The notes: generated by a model not told the origin, from the letters alone. Numbered from the stretch's first letter, positions 52,806-63,272 are shown. The stretch is DNA of 64,000 nt from Xanthobacter sp. YC-JY1 (GCF_021730305.1 NZ_CP032674.1:434001-498000), one strand, 5' to 3'. Made by a program: numbers and translations.

Positions 52806-53783
52806 TCAGCTGCCGCCGATGAAGATGCCGGCCGCCAGCACCAGCGCGCCGCCGAGCACGATCTGGAAGACCGAGCGCCAGAAGGGCGTCTCCATGTAGC
52901 GGTTCTGGATGAAGGCGATGGCCCACAACTCGATGAAGACCACGATGATGGCGATGGCCGTCGCGGTCCAGAATTCCGGGATGATGTAGGGCAGAGCGTG
53001 GCCGAGGCCCCCCACCGCGGTCATGATGCCGGAGGAGAGGCCGCGCTTCAGTGGCGAGCCGCGGCCGGAGATGACGCCGTCATCGTGCAGCGCCTCGGTG
53101 AAGCCCATGGAGATGCCGGCGCCCACCGCCGCGGCCAGGCCGACGAGCAGGGTGGTGTGGGAATTCTGCGTGGCGAAGGCGGTGGCGAAGATGGGGGCCA
53201 GCGTCGAGACCGAGCCGTCCATCAGGCCCGCGAGGCCCGGCTGCACGAAGGTGAGCAGGAACTGCCGGCGGGCCTTCTCGTCCTCTTCCTTCTTCTTGTC
53301 GGCGGGCAGATAGCGGTCGGCGAGGTTGCCGGCGATCTCCTCGTGCTGCAGCTCTACCTGGTAGAGGCTTTCCAGGAGCTTGCGCGTGCCGGGATCGGAC
53401 GTCTTCTCCTGCGCCTTCAGATAGAAGCTGGCGGACTCGTCCTCCATCCGCCCCACCTCGGCGCGGATGCGCTCGATGCCGAGGTTCACCACCGCCCACA
53501 CCGGCCGGCGGCCGTAATAGCCGGCGATGCTCTCGCGGCGGATCAGCGGCACGGTGCCGCCGTAGCGCCGTTCATATTCGCGGGTGAGGCTGGTCTGGTG
53601 GCCGCGCTCCTGCGCCGCCATGCTCTCGAACACCTTGGCCGTGTCGGGATACTCGCTGCGCAGCGCCTCGGCATATTCCATGTAGATGCGCGCGTCGTCT
53701 TCCTCGGAGGAGACGGCGAGGGCGAGCACTTCCCGTTCCGAAAGGTCTGCAAATCGGCGGCGGCCGGAAAGGAACGACAACAT
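52806..53783 (-). CDS. mbfA: membrane-bound ferritin-like iron exporter MbfA
   Basis: 325 residues in two parts. Residues about 1-165 form a ferritin/erythrin-like four-helix domain with Glu-rich metal sites (SSEEDDARIYMEYAEAL, QERGHQTSL, DESASFYLKAQ, VELQHEEIAG). Residues about 180-325 are a VIT1/CCC1-type transporter (FVQPGLAGLMDGSVSTLAPIFATAFA and SMGFTEALHDDG). This fusion is MbfA, known from Bradyrhizobium and Agrobacterium as an iron exporter protecting against iron and peroxide stress. The start has AGGAG upstream, and the Irr-type box 17 bases before the ATG fits known control of mbfA. Confidence 0.92.
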   Translation of the reverse strand: MLSFLSGRRRFADLSEREVLALAVSSEEDDARIYMEYAEALRSEYPDTAKVFESMAAQERGHQTSLTREYERRYGGTVPLIRRESIAGYYGRRPVWAVVNLGIERIRAEVGRMEDESASFYLKAQEKTSDPGTRKLLESLYQVELQHEEIAGNLADRYLPADKKKEEDEKARRQFLLTFVQPGLAGLMDGSVSTLAPIFATAFATQNSHTTLLVGLAAAVGAGISMGFTEALHDDGVISGRGSPLKRGLSSGIMTAVGGLGHALPYIIPEFWTATAIAIIVVFIELWAIAFIQNRYMETPFWRSVFQIVLGGALVLAAGIFIGGS

Positions 53784-53798
53784 GCCGGGTGACTCCTG

Positions 53799-53815
53799 TT
53801 TAGAACTCTTCTAAC
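53799..53815. promoter_or_regulatory. Irr-type iron control element in the mbfA / P-type ATPase promoter
   Basis: TTAGAA-CTC-TTCTAA at 53800-53814 is a perfect 6-3-6 palindrome, matching the iron control element (ICE) bound by Irr in rhizobia and relatives. It is 17 bases from the mbfA start and about 64 bases from the divergent P-type ATPase start, so one site may repress both genes when iron is low. Confidence 0.8.
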
Positions 53816-53877
53816 AATCTGGTGTGCGCGCGACAACAGCGACGGCAGTGCGACCAAAGCGCCGCACCGGGGGAGAG

Positions 53878-55761
53878 ATGTCGGAGCCGGGCCAGATCCA
53901 GAGCGAGGCCGCCGCCGGGCGGAACCGGTACCTTCTGCTCGCCGCCGCCGTGCTGCCGCTGGCCGTGGGGCTGCTGCTCCAGCTGATGGGGATGAAGGCC
54001 GCCGCCTCGGCCGCCTTCGCCGTGGGCACCGTGCCGGTTCTGGCGGTGCTGCTTATTGACATCGCCCGTTCCCTGCGCGCGGGCCGGTTCGGGCTCGATG
54101 TGCTGGCCGCGCTCTCCATGGCCGCGGCTCTGGCCTTCGGCGAGCCTCTGGCCGGCAACGTGGTCGCGCTCATGTATGCGGGCGGCCAGCAGCTGGAGCG
54201 GTTCGCGGAAGGCCGTGCCCGACGGGAGATGACCGCCCTTGCCGCCCGCGCCCCGCGCGATGCGGTGCTGCATCTCGATGGCGGGCTGGTGATCGTGGCG
54301 GCGGTGGATCTGGTGGCCGGCGACCGTGTGCTGGTGCGCTCCGGCGATACCGTGCCCGCCGACGGCGCGGTCATTGGCGGCCCGGCGGTCCTCGACCTCT
54401 CCTCCCTGACCGGCGAGACACGGCCGGCCCGGCTGGAGGATGGCGAGGAGGCGCCCTCCGGCGCGGTGAATGCCGGCGATGCCTTCGATCTCGCCATCGT
54501 CAGGCCGGCGGCGGAAAGCACCTATGCGGGCATCGTGCGCCTCGTGGAGGAGGCCGCGTCCAGCCGCGCGCCCATGGTACGCCTCGCCGATCGCTACGCG
54601 CTCGCCTTCCTTCTCGTCTCGTTGGCCCTCGCCATCGGCGCCGCGGTGCTGGCGCACGATCCGCGCCGGGCGCTGGCGGTGCTGGTGGTGGCGACGCCCT
54701 GTCCGCTCATTCTCGCCGTGCCGGTGGCGCTCATGGCCGGCCTGTCGCGGGCGGCCAAGCGCGGCGTCCTGGTGAAGAGCGGCGGCGCGCTGGAGAAGCT
54801 CGCCCGCGTCCGTGCTTTGGTGGTGGACAAGACCGGCACCCTCACCCACGGGCGGGCCGAGCTGGAGGAGGTGCGCACCGCGCCGGAGTTCGAGCCGGAC
54901 GACGTGCTGCGCCTTGCTGCCTCCCTCGATCAGGCCTCGAGCCATGTGGTGGCGCAGGCGCTGGTCGGCGCCGCGCAGGGCAGTGGCCTTGCGCTCTCGC
55001 CGCCCCTCGGGGTGAAGGAGGATGGCGGCGCGGGGCTTGAGGGATGGGTCGAGGGCCGGGCGGTCGCGGTGGGCGGCACGGCCTATGTGGCCGCCCGCGC
55101 GTCCGGAGACTGGAGCGAACTCAGGGCGCAACTGCCCCCCGCGAGCGCAGTGGTGGCGGTGGCCGTGGATGGCCGGCCGGCGGGGCTGCTGCTGTTCGCC
55201 GATCCCGTGCGCGATGATGCCCCGGAGATGATCGCCGCGCTGCGCCGGGGCGGCGTCACCTATGTGGCGCTGGCCTCGGGCGATCGGGAAGAGGCGGTGG
55301 ATGCGGTCGGGCTGGCCCTCGGCCTCGATGCCTGGACGGGAGAGCTGACGCCGCAGGGCAAGATCGAGCACATCGCCTTGGCGCGGGGGACGGTCAATGG
55401 CGGCGGCGTGATGATGGTGGGCGACGGCGTGAACGATGCTCCCGCCCTCGCCGCCGCCGACATCGGCGTCGCGCTGGGCGCGCGCGGGGCGGCGGCTTCG
55501 GCGGAGGTGGCCGATGCGGTGCTGCTCGTGGACCGGCTCGACCGCCTCGCCGAGGCCATGGCCATCGCCCGCCGCTCGCTCGCCATCGCGCGGCAGAGCG
55601 TGCGCTGGGGCATCGGCCTGTCGCTCGTGGGCATGGTGGCGGCGGCGTTCGGCTATCTCCAGCCGGTGCAGGGGGCGCTGCTGCAGGAGGCCATCGACGT
55701 GGTGGTCATCCTCAACGCTCTGCGCGTGCTCATTCCGGGACCGGGCGAGGGCGCGGACTGA
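53878..55761 (+). CDS. P1B-type heavy-metal-translocating ATPase, TPCP motif
   Basis: 627 residues. It has the phosphorylation motif DKTGTLTHG, the actuator motif SLTGET, and the hinge GDGVNDAPALAAADIG. The metal-site motif in the membrane is ATPCPLILAVPVALM, i.e. TPCP instead of the CPC of Cu/Zn pumps, and the nucleotide-domain HP motif reads SSHVVA. No N-terminal metal-binding domain exists; six to eight hydrophobic segments are visible. TPC-type pumps have been linked to nickel, cobalt or iron. The divergent mbfA gene and the shared Irr box argue for iron (inference). The ATG at 53878 follows GGGGGAG; a GTG at 53824 would add 18 residues. Confidence 0.85.
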   Translation: MSEPGQIQSEAAAGRNRYLLLAAAVLPLAVGLLLQLMGMKAAASAAFAVGTVPVLAVLLIDIARSLRAGRFGLDVLAALSMAAALAFGEPLAGNVVALMYAGGQQLERFAEGRARREMTALAARAPRDAVLHLDGGLVIVAAVDLVAGDRVLVRSGDTVPADGAVIGGPAVLDLSSLTGETRPARLEDGEEAPSGAVNAGDAFDLAIVRPAAESTYAGIVRLVEEAASSRAPMVRLADRYALAFLLVSLALAIGAAVLAHDPRRALAVLVVATPCPLILAVPVALMAGLSRAAKRGVLVKSGGALEKLARVRALVVDKTGTLTHGRAELEEVRTAPEFEPDDVLRLAASLDQASSHVVAQALVGAAQGSGLALSPPLGVKEDGGAGLEGWVEGRAVAVGGTAYVAARASGDWSELRAQLPPASAVVAVAVDGRPAGLLLFADPVRDDAPEMIAALRRGGVTYVALASGDREEAVDAVGLALGLDAWTGELTPQGKIEHIALARGTVNGGGVMMVGDGVNDAPALAAADIGVALGARGAAASAEVADAVLLVDRLDRLAEAMAIARRSLAIARQSVRWGIGLSLVGMVAAAFGYLQPVQGALLQEAIDVVVILNALRVLIPGPGEGAD

Positions 55762-55764
55762 GCC

Positions 55765-56880
55765 CTATGCGGCGGCCTGAACCTGCCGCCGGCGCCAGAA
55801 CGGCGCCTCAGGCCAGCGCGCCTCCGTTGCATAGAAGGCCGCGCGCAGCCGCACGCCGGCGGTGAAGCGGGCGAACACGCGGTCCTGATACATGCGCAGC
55901 GCGCCGTCATCCCCCGCCAGCGCCCCGGCGATGGCGTCGGCGGCGGCGATGCCATCCTCCAGCGCCCGGGTCAGGCCCTGCGAGAGCAGGGGATCGAGGC
56001 AGGCGGCGGCATCGCCCACGGCGAGCCATCCGGGTCCGGCGACGGCGCTGAGGATGGCCGTGGGCGCGATGGCGATGCGCGGCGGCGCCTCCGCATCCTC
56101 CGGGCGGCCGGACGATATCTCGGGACCGATGAGGCGCGTGCCGGCGAGGGCGGCGCGGAAGGCGGCGGCATCGGCGAAGCGCGCGCCGGTGTCCGGATCG
56201 GTGGCGAGGCCCAACACCGCCCGTCCGCCGGGAATGCGGCTCGCATACCACCAGCCGTCCGGCGCGGCTTCCAGGAAGGTGCGGGCGGGCACCGCCTCGG
56301 GCTCTGTGAGAGCGAGAAAGGTCCAGTGGAAGGCGATGGCATCCACGCTGTTGCGCGCCACCTTGAGGCTGCGGAGTGCCGCCGCGCGCACGCCGCTGGC
56401 GTCCACCACCAGCCCGGCGGTGATCTCGAAGGGACCATCCGCGCCCTCGAAGCGGAGGCGGTGGCCCGCCCCCTCCGGCGACATCGCCCGCAGGCGGCCG
56501 GAATGGAGTGGGACGCCTGCAGCCTGCGCCTCGGCCCTCAAATCGGCATCGAAGCCGGCGCGGTCGAGATGCCAGCCGCCGCCGAACGGATTGGCGAAGC
56601 CGTCACTGTGGTGGGGCTCCGCCTTGCCCCACACGGCGGTCGATCCCAGCGCCGGCAGGTGGCCGCGCGCGACGAAGCGGTCCATGAGGCCGAGGCGGGA
56701 GAGCAGCGGCAGGGCGGCGCCGGGAATGGTCTCGCCGATGCGCGGGCCATCCCCCGCGCCGGCCTCGAACAGCGTGACATCGCCGATGCCGTGCCGCGCC
56801 AGCGCGATCGCCGTGGCGCAGCCGGCCGGGCCGGCGCCGACGATGGCGACGCCCACGCGATTTGCAATCGGGTTGCTCAC
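55765..56880 (-). CDS. LodB-like FAD-dependent maturation protein
   Basis: 371 residues. The FAD-binding start is VAIVGAGPAGCATAIALARHG, and the second conserved block GDAAACLDPLLSQGLTRALEDG matches flavoprotein halogenases, geranylgeranyl reductases and LodB. The GTG start overlaps the stop of the LodA-like gene (GTGA). In Marinomonas the LodB protein is needed to form the cysteine tryptophylquinone cofactor of LodA; the same job is likely here. It has no signal peptide, so maturation of its partner would occur in the cytoplasm before Tat export. Confidence 0.8.
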   Translation of the reverse strand: MSNPIANRVGVAIVGAGPAGCATAIALARHGIGDVTLFEAGAGDGPRIGETIPGAALPLLSRLGLMDRFVARGHLPALGSTAVWGKAEPHHSDGFANPFGGGWHLDRAGFDADLRAEAQAAGVPLHSGRLRAMSPEGAGHRLRFEGADGPFEITAGLVVDASGVRAAALRSLKVARNSVDAIAFHWTFLALTEPEAVPARTFLEAAPDGWWYASRIPGGRAVLGLATDPDTGARFADAAAFRAALAGTRLIGPEISSGRPEDAEAPPRIAIAPTAILSAVAGPGWLAVGDAAACLDPLLSQGLTRALEDGIAAADAIAGALAGDDGALRMYQDRVFARFTAGVRLRAAFYATEARWPEAPFWRRRQVQAAA

Positions 56881-58988
56881 GGCGCCGGTGGGTTGTTGAA
56901 GGTGGGCCAGGGGGCGACCATCTGGCTCGTGTCATTCTCGAAGAAGCAGGCGACTTCGAGGAAGGGATCCTCAGGCGCGGCGGGGCGGGCGTCCGGGTTG
57001 ATCCGGCTCGCCTGCACTACGAAGCCGACCTTGTGCCAGTTGACGAGGAAATCCGCCGCCCGCTGGAAGCGCCCGGCATTGGCCGGATAGATGGTGGTTG
57101 TCCCTGCGCCGCGCACGGCGAAGAGCTGGCGCCCCGGCACCCAGCCGGTGGCGGGATCGAAGCGCGCCAGCCCCTGCGGATACACCACCACCGGCCGCTC
57201 GGCGGGCCACGACCAGTAGAGCGTCTGGTCGGTATTGGAGGGGCTCTCCGGCGGGTGGGAGGCGCAGTGGTTGTAGTCCGTGTGCCAGGGCGCGGCCATG
57301 AACTTGGAGAAGTCGCCCGGCTCCAGCGGGATGGGGCGCAGGGGGATATAGCCCACCGTGAGGAACGCCCGGTCGGCACGGGCCTTCGTATAGTCGAGCG
57401 GGGCGGCGTTGATGCGGAACGGGCCGCCCGGCGTGTTCGCCCAGTCCTGGACGAACAGGTTGCGGTCGCGCACCGGATAGGACACCTCGATGCCCGGGCT
57501 GAAGCGTCCGCCGAGGCAATTGGCCAGCGCCACCCGGTCCATCTCCTCGCCGTCGCCCAGCTTCAGGCGCCGCTCGGGGGTGAACACGCCTTTGTGCCAC
57601 TGGCGCAGCAGGTAATACTGCGTGGGCGTGAGGGTGAGGAACGGCCGGTCCGTGTCGCCCAGCGCCAGCGGCATCATGGGCGTGCCCGCGGCGAGGCTCT
57701 TGGGATTGTCGGGATTGCGGATCAGGCCGTCGAAATCCGGGATCTTGTCGGTGGGCCGGTCGGCCGGGGTGATGGCACCGATGCGGTTGTGGGCGGCGAT
57801 GGCGGGTGCCGGCAGATTGGTGTTCCAGCGCTGGAGCATCACCGCATGGAACAGCGGGCGGGCATCGTCCGCGAAGGAGGCGGCAAAGCGCGGGCTGAAC
57901 GTGCCGTCAGCATAGAGAGACGGCTCCAGCGCCAGCTGGCGAACGAAGGTGTCGTAGACCTCGTCCCAGGCGGTGACGACATTGCGCGTCTGCGGCGCGA
58001 AGCCCGGATCGCCGCACATCACCCAGGCCGGGGCGGCCATGAGCGAGGAGCCATCCTCGAAGATGATGCGCGCCGAGACCGGCCCGTCGCCGATATCGTC
58101 GAACCAGCTGGTGTTCTCCGCCCCGCTGCGCTCGTTGACGTTCGGCGGACCCTTGGGGGTGGATATGCCCACCGTCGCGCCGAAGCCGCCGGCGAGGATG
58201 AGGCGGCCCGTGCCCGCCTCCACCCGCATGTCGCCGAGCCGGGTGAGGGGATCGGCCGGCACATGCAGGGTGAAATGGTCCCCGGGGAAGCTCACGGGAT
58301 AATCGGGCAGCGTCCGCACCGGCGTCGCGCCCTCGCCGAGGCAGCTCGCGGGCGTCGCGCGGTCGAAGATGGAGATACGGCCCTGATCGGCGCGGGCGGA
58401 AAGGGCGCGCGGGCCGGGATCGATGACGAGGCGCTTGAGGCGCTCGGGGCTGTCGAGGGGGCCGTCGTGCGGGCGGCGGATGGGCATCAGCCGGCCATCG
58501 GCGAAGCCGGCTAGGGCGGGGAAGTGGCCCGGCGTGTCCTCCATGGAGAAGCAGTTCAGCTTCTTGTTGGCGAGGTGCGCCTGCCAGACGATGTCAGCGA
58601 CGCGCTTGCCGCCGATGACCGCGCCGAGCGTGACCTCGGTGCTCTCGCCGGTGGGCCAGCCCGTGCGGGTATAGGCATAGATGCGGAAGCGCGCGGCCTG
58701 CCGCTTGAGCCGGCCCTGTCCATCGCGGAAGCCGTCTGCGGTGATGGGTTGGCCGGTCGCGGCATCGAGGGGGAGCCCGCCCCACAGCCCCGCGCCGGAC
58801 GGGGGCAGCTCGCCGGCTGCGGTCTCGGGGGCGAGGTAATAGTCCGGGCTGTTGCCGACACGCGCGATGCCGATGGCGGGATGGATGCGCAGCACCGGGG
58901 CGGGGGCATCATCGGCCGCCGCAAGGCCGGAGGTGGCGGCGAGCAGCGTGGAGCCCGCAGCGCCTTTCAGAAGGTCCCGACGATCCAT
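56877..58988 (-). CDS. LodA/GoxA-family quinoprotein amino acid oxidase with Tat-like signal
   Basis: 703 residues. After MDRRDLLKGAAGSTLLAATS, a short twin-arginine signal, the family opening VLRIHPAIGIARVGNSPDYYLAPE follows. The cofactor-forming region contains ANCLGGRFSPGIEVS (Cys491) and FMAAPWHTDYNHCA (Trp568), matching the Cys and Trp that become cysteine tryptophylquinone in lysine epsilon-oxidase and glycine oxidase. It should oxidise an amino acid or amine, releasing ammonia and hydrogen peroxide. The Asp expected four residues before the Cys in LodA appears to be Ala487. It is co-translated with the LodB-like gene. Substrate unknown. Confidence 0.82.
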   Translation of the reverse strand: MDRRDLLKGAAGSTLLAATSGLAAADDAPAPVLRIHPAIGIARVGNSPDYYLAPETAAGELPPSGAGLWGGLPLDAATGQPITADGFRDGQGRLKRQAARFRIYAYTRTGWPTGESTEVTLGAVIGGKRVADIVWQAHLANKKLNCFSMEDTPGHFPALAGFADGRLMPIRRPHDGPLDSPERLKRLVIDPGPRALSARADQGRISIFDRATPASCLGEGATPVRTLPDYPVSFPGDHFTLHVPADPLTRLGDMRVEAGTGRLILAGGFGATVGISTPKGPPNVNERSGAENTSWFDDIGDGPVSARIIFEDGSSLMAAPAWVMCGDPGFAPQTRNVVTAWDEVYDTFVRQLALEPSLYADGTFSPRFAASFADDARPLFHAVMLQRWNTNLPAPAIAAHNRIGAITPADRPTDKIPDFDGLIRNPDNPKSLAAGTPMMPLALGDTDRPFLTLTPTQYYLLRQWHKGVFTPERRLKLGDGEEMDRVALANCLGGRFSPGIEVSYPVRDRNLFVQDWANTPGGPFRINAAPLDYTKARADRAFLTVGYIPLRPIPLEPGDFSKFMAAPWHTDYNHCASHPPESPSNTDQTLYWSWPAERPVVVYPQGLARFDPATGWVPGRQLFAVRGAGTTTIYPANAGRFQRAADFLVNWHKVGFVVQASRINPDARPAAPEDPFLEVACFFENDTSQMVAPWPTFNNPPAP

Positions 58989-59030
58989 GATTCCGCCCCC
59001 GAAGCGAGACGGAGTGTGTCCGTTTAAATG

Positions 59031-59065
59031 TCTGGCGCAAAGCGCAAAATGCGCCTCGCGCCAGA
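59031..59065 (-). terminator. hairpin downstream of argG
   Basis: TCTGGCGC (59031-59038) pairs with GCGCCAGA (59058-59065), with an inner GCGC/GCGC stem at 59042-59054. Read on the minus strand it stands about 26 bases after the argG stop. It lies between argG and the promoter-distal side of the LodA gene. Confidence 0.55.
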
Positions 59066-59090
59066 GGTATTTCAGCCCTTTAGGCGATCC

Positions 59091-60320
<1,230 letters not shown>

Positions 60321-60405
60321 CACGTCTCTCGGCTGTTTGGGGAAAATCGGCGCGGACTATAGGCGCGCGGGGCGGCGTGGCAAGCCGTCTCGGTCAAGGA
60401 TCGGC

Positions 60406-61155
60406 TCAGGCCCGGCCGGCAAGCCGGTGGATGCCCGCCTTCAGGGCGAGGCCGGCATTGCCGATGGCGTCTTCTAAAGAGGCATCGGTTGGGCTGCGCG
60501 CCCGGTCGTAGAGCCAGAGCCGCATGCCGACGATGAGCAGGATGACCAGCACGCCGGAAAACACCACATCGGTGAAGAAGTGCCCGCCGAAGGCGATGCG
60601 CAACCCGCCGGCCAGCGCGCCGAAGGAGACCGCAGCCACCATCGCCACCGCGCCCGCCGGGCCCGACACGAGGCTCGCCGGCGCCACCAGCCAGAAGCCG
60701 AGGGAGCCTTCGCCGGAGACGAAGGAGCAATTGGTGGGGCAGGTGCCGTCGGTGGCATACCAGGGGCGGAAGGTGTCCTTGCCGCCGAAGGTATTCACAT
60801 GCACCGGGCGCGGCCGGCCCCAATGCTCCTTGAGGATGCCGTTGACGATGAGGCCCGGCCCCAGCGCCATGGTGACGGCGAGCAGCACCGCCGCCCGCGC
60901 CGCCATGAACATTTTACCCCGGGGAAAAATGAATTTGAGGATGATGGCGGCGAAGGCCGGGCCGGCGAAGACCCAGGGCAGCCAGTTGGCGAGGGTGCGG
61001 ATATTGGCCGCCCAGCCGAGGCCGGCGACGCCGAAATTGCGCCGGCTGGCGTTCCAGAACAGGCTGGAGATGGCCATGTCCCACTCGGGGAACACCGTGA
61101 ACAGGATCGCCACCGCGGCCCCGGTCACCAGCGCGAAGAACAGCACCCACTTCAC
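60406..61155 (-). CDS. PAP2-family lipid phosphatase, LpxE/LpxF-like variant
   Basis: 249 residues from the GTG at 61155, with several hydrophobic segments. The three PAP2 motifs are LKEHWGRPRP, CSFVSGEGSLGF and LRIAFGGHFFTDVVFSG; the central motif has SGE where the common form is SGH, a variant met in lipid-A phosphatases of rhizobia. Predicted site of action is the periplasmic face of the inner membrane, on lipid A or isoprenoid phosphates. The N-terminal start is uncertain since no strong ribosome binding site is seen; a much longer frame upstream is Arg-rich and rejected. Confidence 0.77.
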   Translation of the reverse strand: MKWVLFFALVTGAAVAILFTVFPEWDMAISSLFWNASRRNFGVAGLGWAANIRTLANWLPWVFAGPAFAAIILKFIFPRGKMFMAARAAVLLAVTMALGPGLIVNGILKEHWGRPRPVHVNTFGGKDTFRPWYATDGTCPTNCSFVSGEGSLGFWLVAPASLVSGPAGAVAMVAAVSFGALAGGLRIAFGGHFFTDVVFSGVLVILLIVGMRLWLYDRARSPTDASLEDAIGNAGLALKAGIHRLAGRA

Positions 61156-61265
61156 CGTGTCGCCAGCTCCGATCCGGGATTGATCCAGCCTGTTGATCCA
61201 GACCCTTGCACGCGGGGCTTCCCCCGCCGCACTCTTCCGCCGCGATGTACAGGCCGGAGGAGCCC

Positions 61266-61880
61266 ATGGCCAGCGGCACCCTCGATTTCTATTACGAGTT
61301 CGCCTCGCCCTATTCCTATCTCGCCGCCTGCCGCATCGCCGCTTTGGCCGAGCTTGCGGACGTGCGGGTGAACTGGAAGCCGTTCCTGCTCGGCCCCATC
61401 TTCGCCGCGCAGGGCTACACAAGCTCGCCGTTCAACGTCTATCCCCTGAAGGGCGCGCATATGTGGCGGGATCTCGACCGCCTCGCCGCCGCCCAGCGCC
61501 TGCCGCCCATCACCAAGCCCGCGACCTTTCCGGCCAACGGCCTTCTGGCCGCGCGGGTGGCGATCCACCTCAACGATGCCTGCCGGCCGTCCTTCACCCG
61601 CGCTCTGTTCTCCGCCGAATTCGCGCAGGGCCGCGATATTTCGGACCGGGAGACCATCCGTCAGGTGCTCGCCGGCCTCGGCCATTTCTGGGACGAGGTG
61701 ATCTCCGACGCCGAGTCCGAGGTGAACAAGGCGCGCCTGCGCGCCCAGACCGAGGAGGCGCAGGCCCGCGGCGTGTTCGGCGCCCCCACCTTCTTCACGG
61801 CGGACGGCGAGCTGTTCTGGGGCAACGACCGGCTGGAAATGGCGCTGCAGCACGCCCGGAGCCTCGCCCGGGCGGCGTGA
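61266..61880 (+). CDS. DsbA-family protein, 2-hydroxychromene-2-carboxylate isomerase type
   Basis: 204 residues. LDFYYEFASPYSYLAA is the thioredoxin-fold opening of the family, with Ser-Pro-Tyr where DsbA has CxxC, as in glutathione-dependent 2-hydroxychromene-2-carboxylate isomerases (NahD). The closing block ARGVFGAPTFFTADGELFWGNDRLE is diagnostic. The reaction is in aromatic hydrocarbon breakdown, but no other such genes are here, so it may be a general glutathione isomerase. GGAGGAG precedes the ATG at 61266. Confidence 0.88.
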   Translation: MASGTLDFYYEFASPYSYLAACRIAALAELADVRVNWKPFLLGPIFAAQGYTSSPFNVYPLKGAHMWRDLDRLAAAQRLPPITKPATFPANGLLAARVAIHLNDACRPSFTRALFSAEFAQGRDISDRETIRQVLAGLGHFWDEVISDAESEVNKARLRAQTEEAQARGVFGAPTFFTADGELFWGNDRLEMALQHARSLARAA

Positions 61881-62024
61881 GGGGCGACCATCTGCCCAGG
61901 CGGCGATCTGCCGGAGCCGCATCCCGGAATGCGGTCCAACGCGGCTGCCCCTTTTCGGCCCGGACTTGGCGGTACGGCGTTCGTCTTCGATGAGCATGCC
62001 GTGCGTCAGCATCAAGGGGGAGCG

Positions 62025-63272
62025 GTGGACGTTGTATTTCTGGACGGTGGTCTGAATGCCCGCGGCGGGCATAGCTACAGCCTGGTCAAGAAGGTGGGGG
62101 CCGCGGTCGCGGCGCGCGGCCATCGCGTGCGGATCTTCGGCATGCGGACCATGGACCGGGAGATCGCGGACGAACTCGGTGCCGTCCCCCATTTCAGCGC
62201 ATCGCTTTATGACAGCGTCCAGCCGACGCCGTGGGAACTGGCCAGGCACCGCTTCGGGGGTGCGCTGCGCCTGCAACGCGCCCGCTCCCACCTTCTGCGG
62301 GAGCGGATCAGCGCGGAACGGCTCAATGCCGGCTTCCGCGCTGATCTGGAGGCCCTGCCTGCCGGGGTGCTGGCGCGGGGAACCCTCGTGGTCCTCCCCA
62401 ATGTCATGCAGAACCAGATCATGGGCGTCGTCCAGGCGCTGAGCGCGCTGCCGGAGGCCGGGCGCCCCCGCGTCGTCTGCCAATTGATGTTCGCGCCCGA
62501 CTGGATTCCCTGGCGACGGTCCGGCCAGCTGGGACCGGGCATTTACGCGCAGGCGTTCGCGCTGGCGCGCCCTTTGATGGGCCGCTGCCTCGTCTTCGGA
62601 ACGGAAAATGCTGCCATCGCCGCTCTCTATCGCGACGGCTACGGCATCGAGCCCATCCGCCTGCCGGTTCCGTTCGGCAACGTGGAGCGGGCGCGGCCGG
62701 TGCCGGAGCGACCGGTGTTCGGCTTCCTGGGCGTTTCCAAGAACGACAAGGGGTTTCATCTCCTGCCCGACGCCATCCGGCTGTGCCGGGAGCAGGGGCT
62801 CGCGGGGGATTTCGTGGTTCAGGTGCAGCGGGACGGGCACGAGGCTGAAACGGCGGCGGCCGAACAGGCACTGCGCGCGCTCCCTTATGTGCGCCTCATC
62901 GACCGGGTTCTGACGGACGAGGACTTCGCCGCCGAAACCCGCAAGGTGGATGCCATGCTGCTGCCCTATGACCCGCAGGTGTTCGGCATGCGCGGCTCGG
63001 GCATCTTCACCCAGTCCGCCGCCGCCGGCCGGCCGGTGGTCGCCTCGGCCGGGACCTACGCCGCCGCCTCGATCGCCAGCGGCGATGCGGAGGGAGAGGT
63101 GTTCGCCCCTTACGACGCCGCCGCTTTCGCGGCCGCCATCCTCAGGCTGGCCGGCCGGCTGGAGGACAGCCATGCGCGCGCCGCAGGTCTCGCCGACCGG
63201 TTCGCGCACGCGACCAGCGCGGAGGCCTATGCGGATGCGCTGCTGGCGCAGGCAGGTGCTCCGTCCGCCTGA
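62025..63272 (+). CDS. glycosyltransferase, GT-B fold (family 4-like)
   Basis: 415 residues from a GTG at 62025 preceded by AAGGGGGAG. The N-terminal Rossmann half starts [27 protein letters not shown] (nucleotide- and acceptor-side glycine loop), and the C-terminal half has [22 protein letters not shown] and [25 protein letters not shown], the E/G-rich region contacting the sugar nucleotide. It is cytoplasmic, with no signal or membrane segment. Acceptor and donor are unknown; no polysaccharide cluster is adjacent. Other in-frame starts at 61929 or 62001 cannot be excluded. Confidence 0.75.
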   Translation: MDVVFLDGGLNARGGHSYSLVKKVGAAVAARGHRVRIFGMRTMDREIADELGAVPHFSASLYDSVQPTPWELARHRFGGALRLQRARSHLLRERISAERLNAGFRADLEALPAGVLARGTLVVLPNVMQNQIMGVVQALSALPEAGRPRVVCQLMFAPDWIPWRRSGQLGPGIYAQAFALARPLMGRCLVFGTENAAIAALYRDGYGIEPIRLPVPFGNVERARPVPERPVFGFLGVSKNDKGFHLLPDAIRLCREQGLAGDFVVQVQRDGHEAETAAAEQALRALPYVRLIDRVLTDEDFAAETRKVDAMLLPYDPQVFGMRGSGIFTQSAAAGRPVVASAGTYAAASIASGDAEGEVFAPYDAAAFAAAILRLAGRLEDSHARAAGLADRFAHATSAEAYADALLAQAGAPSA

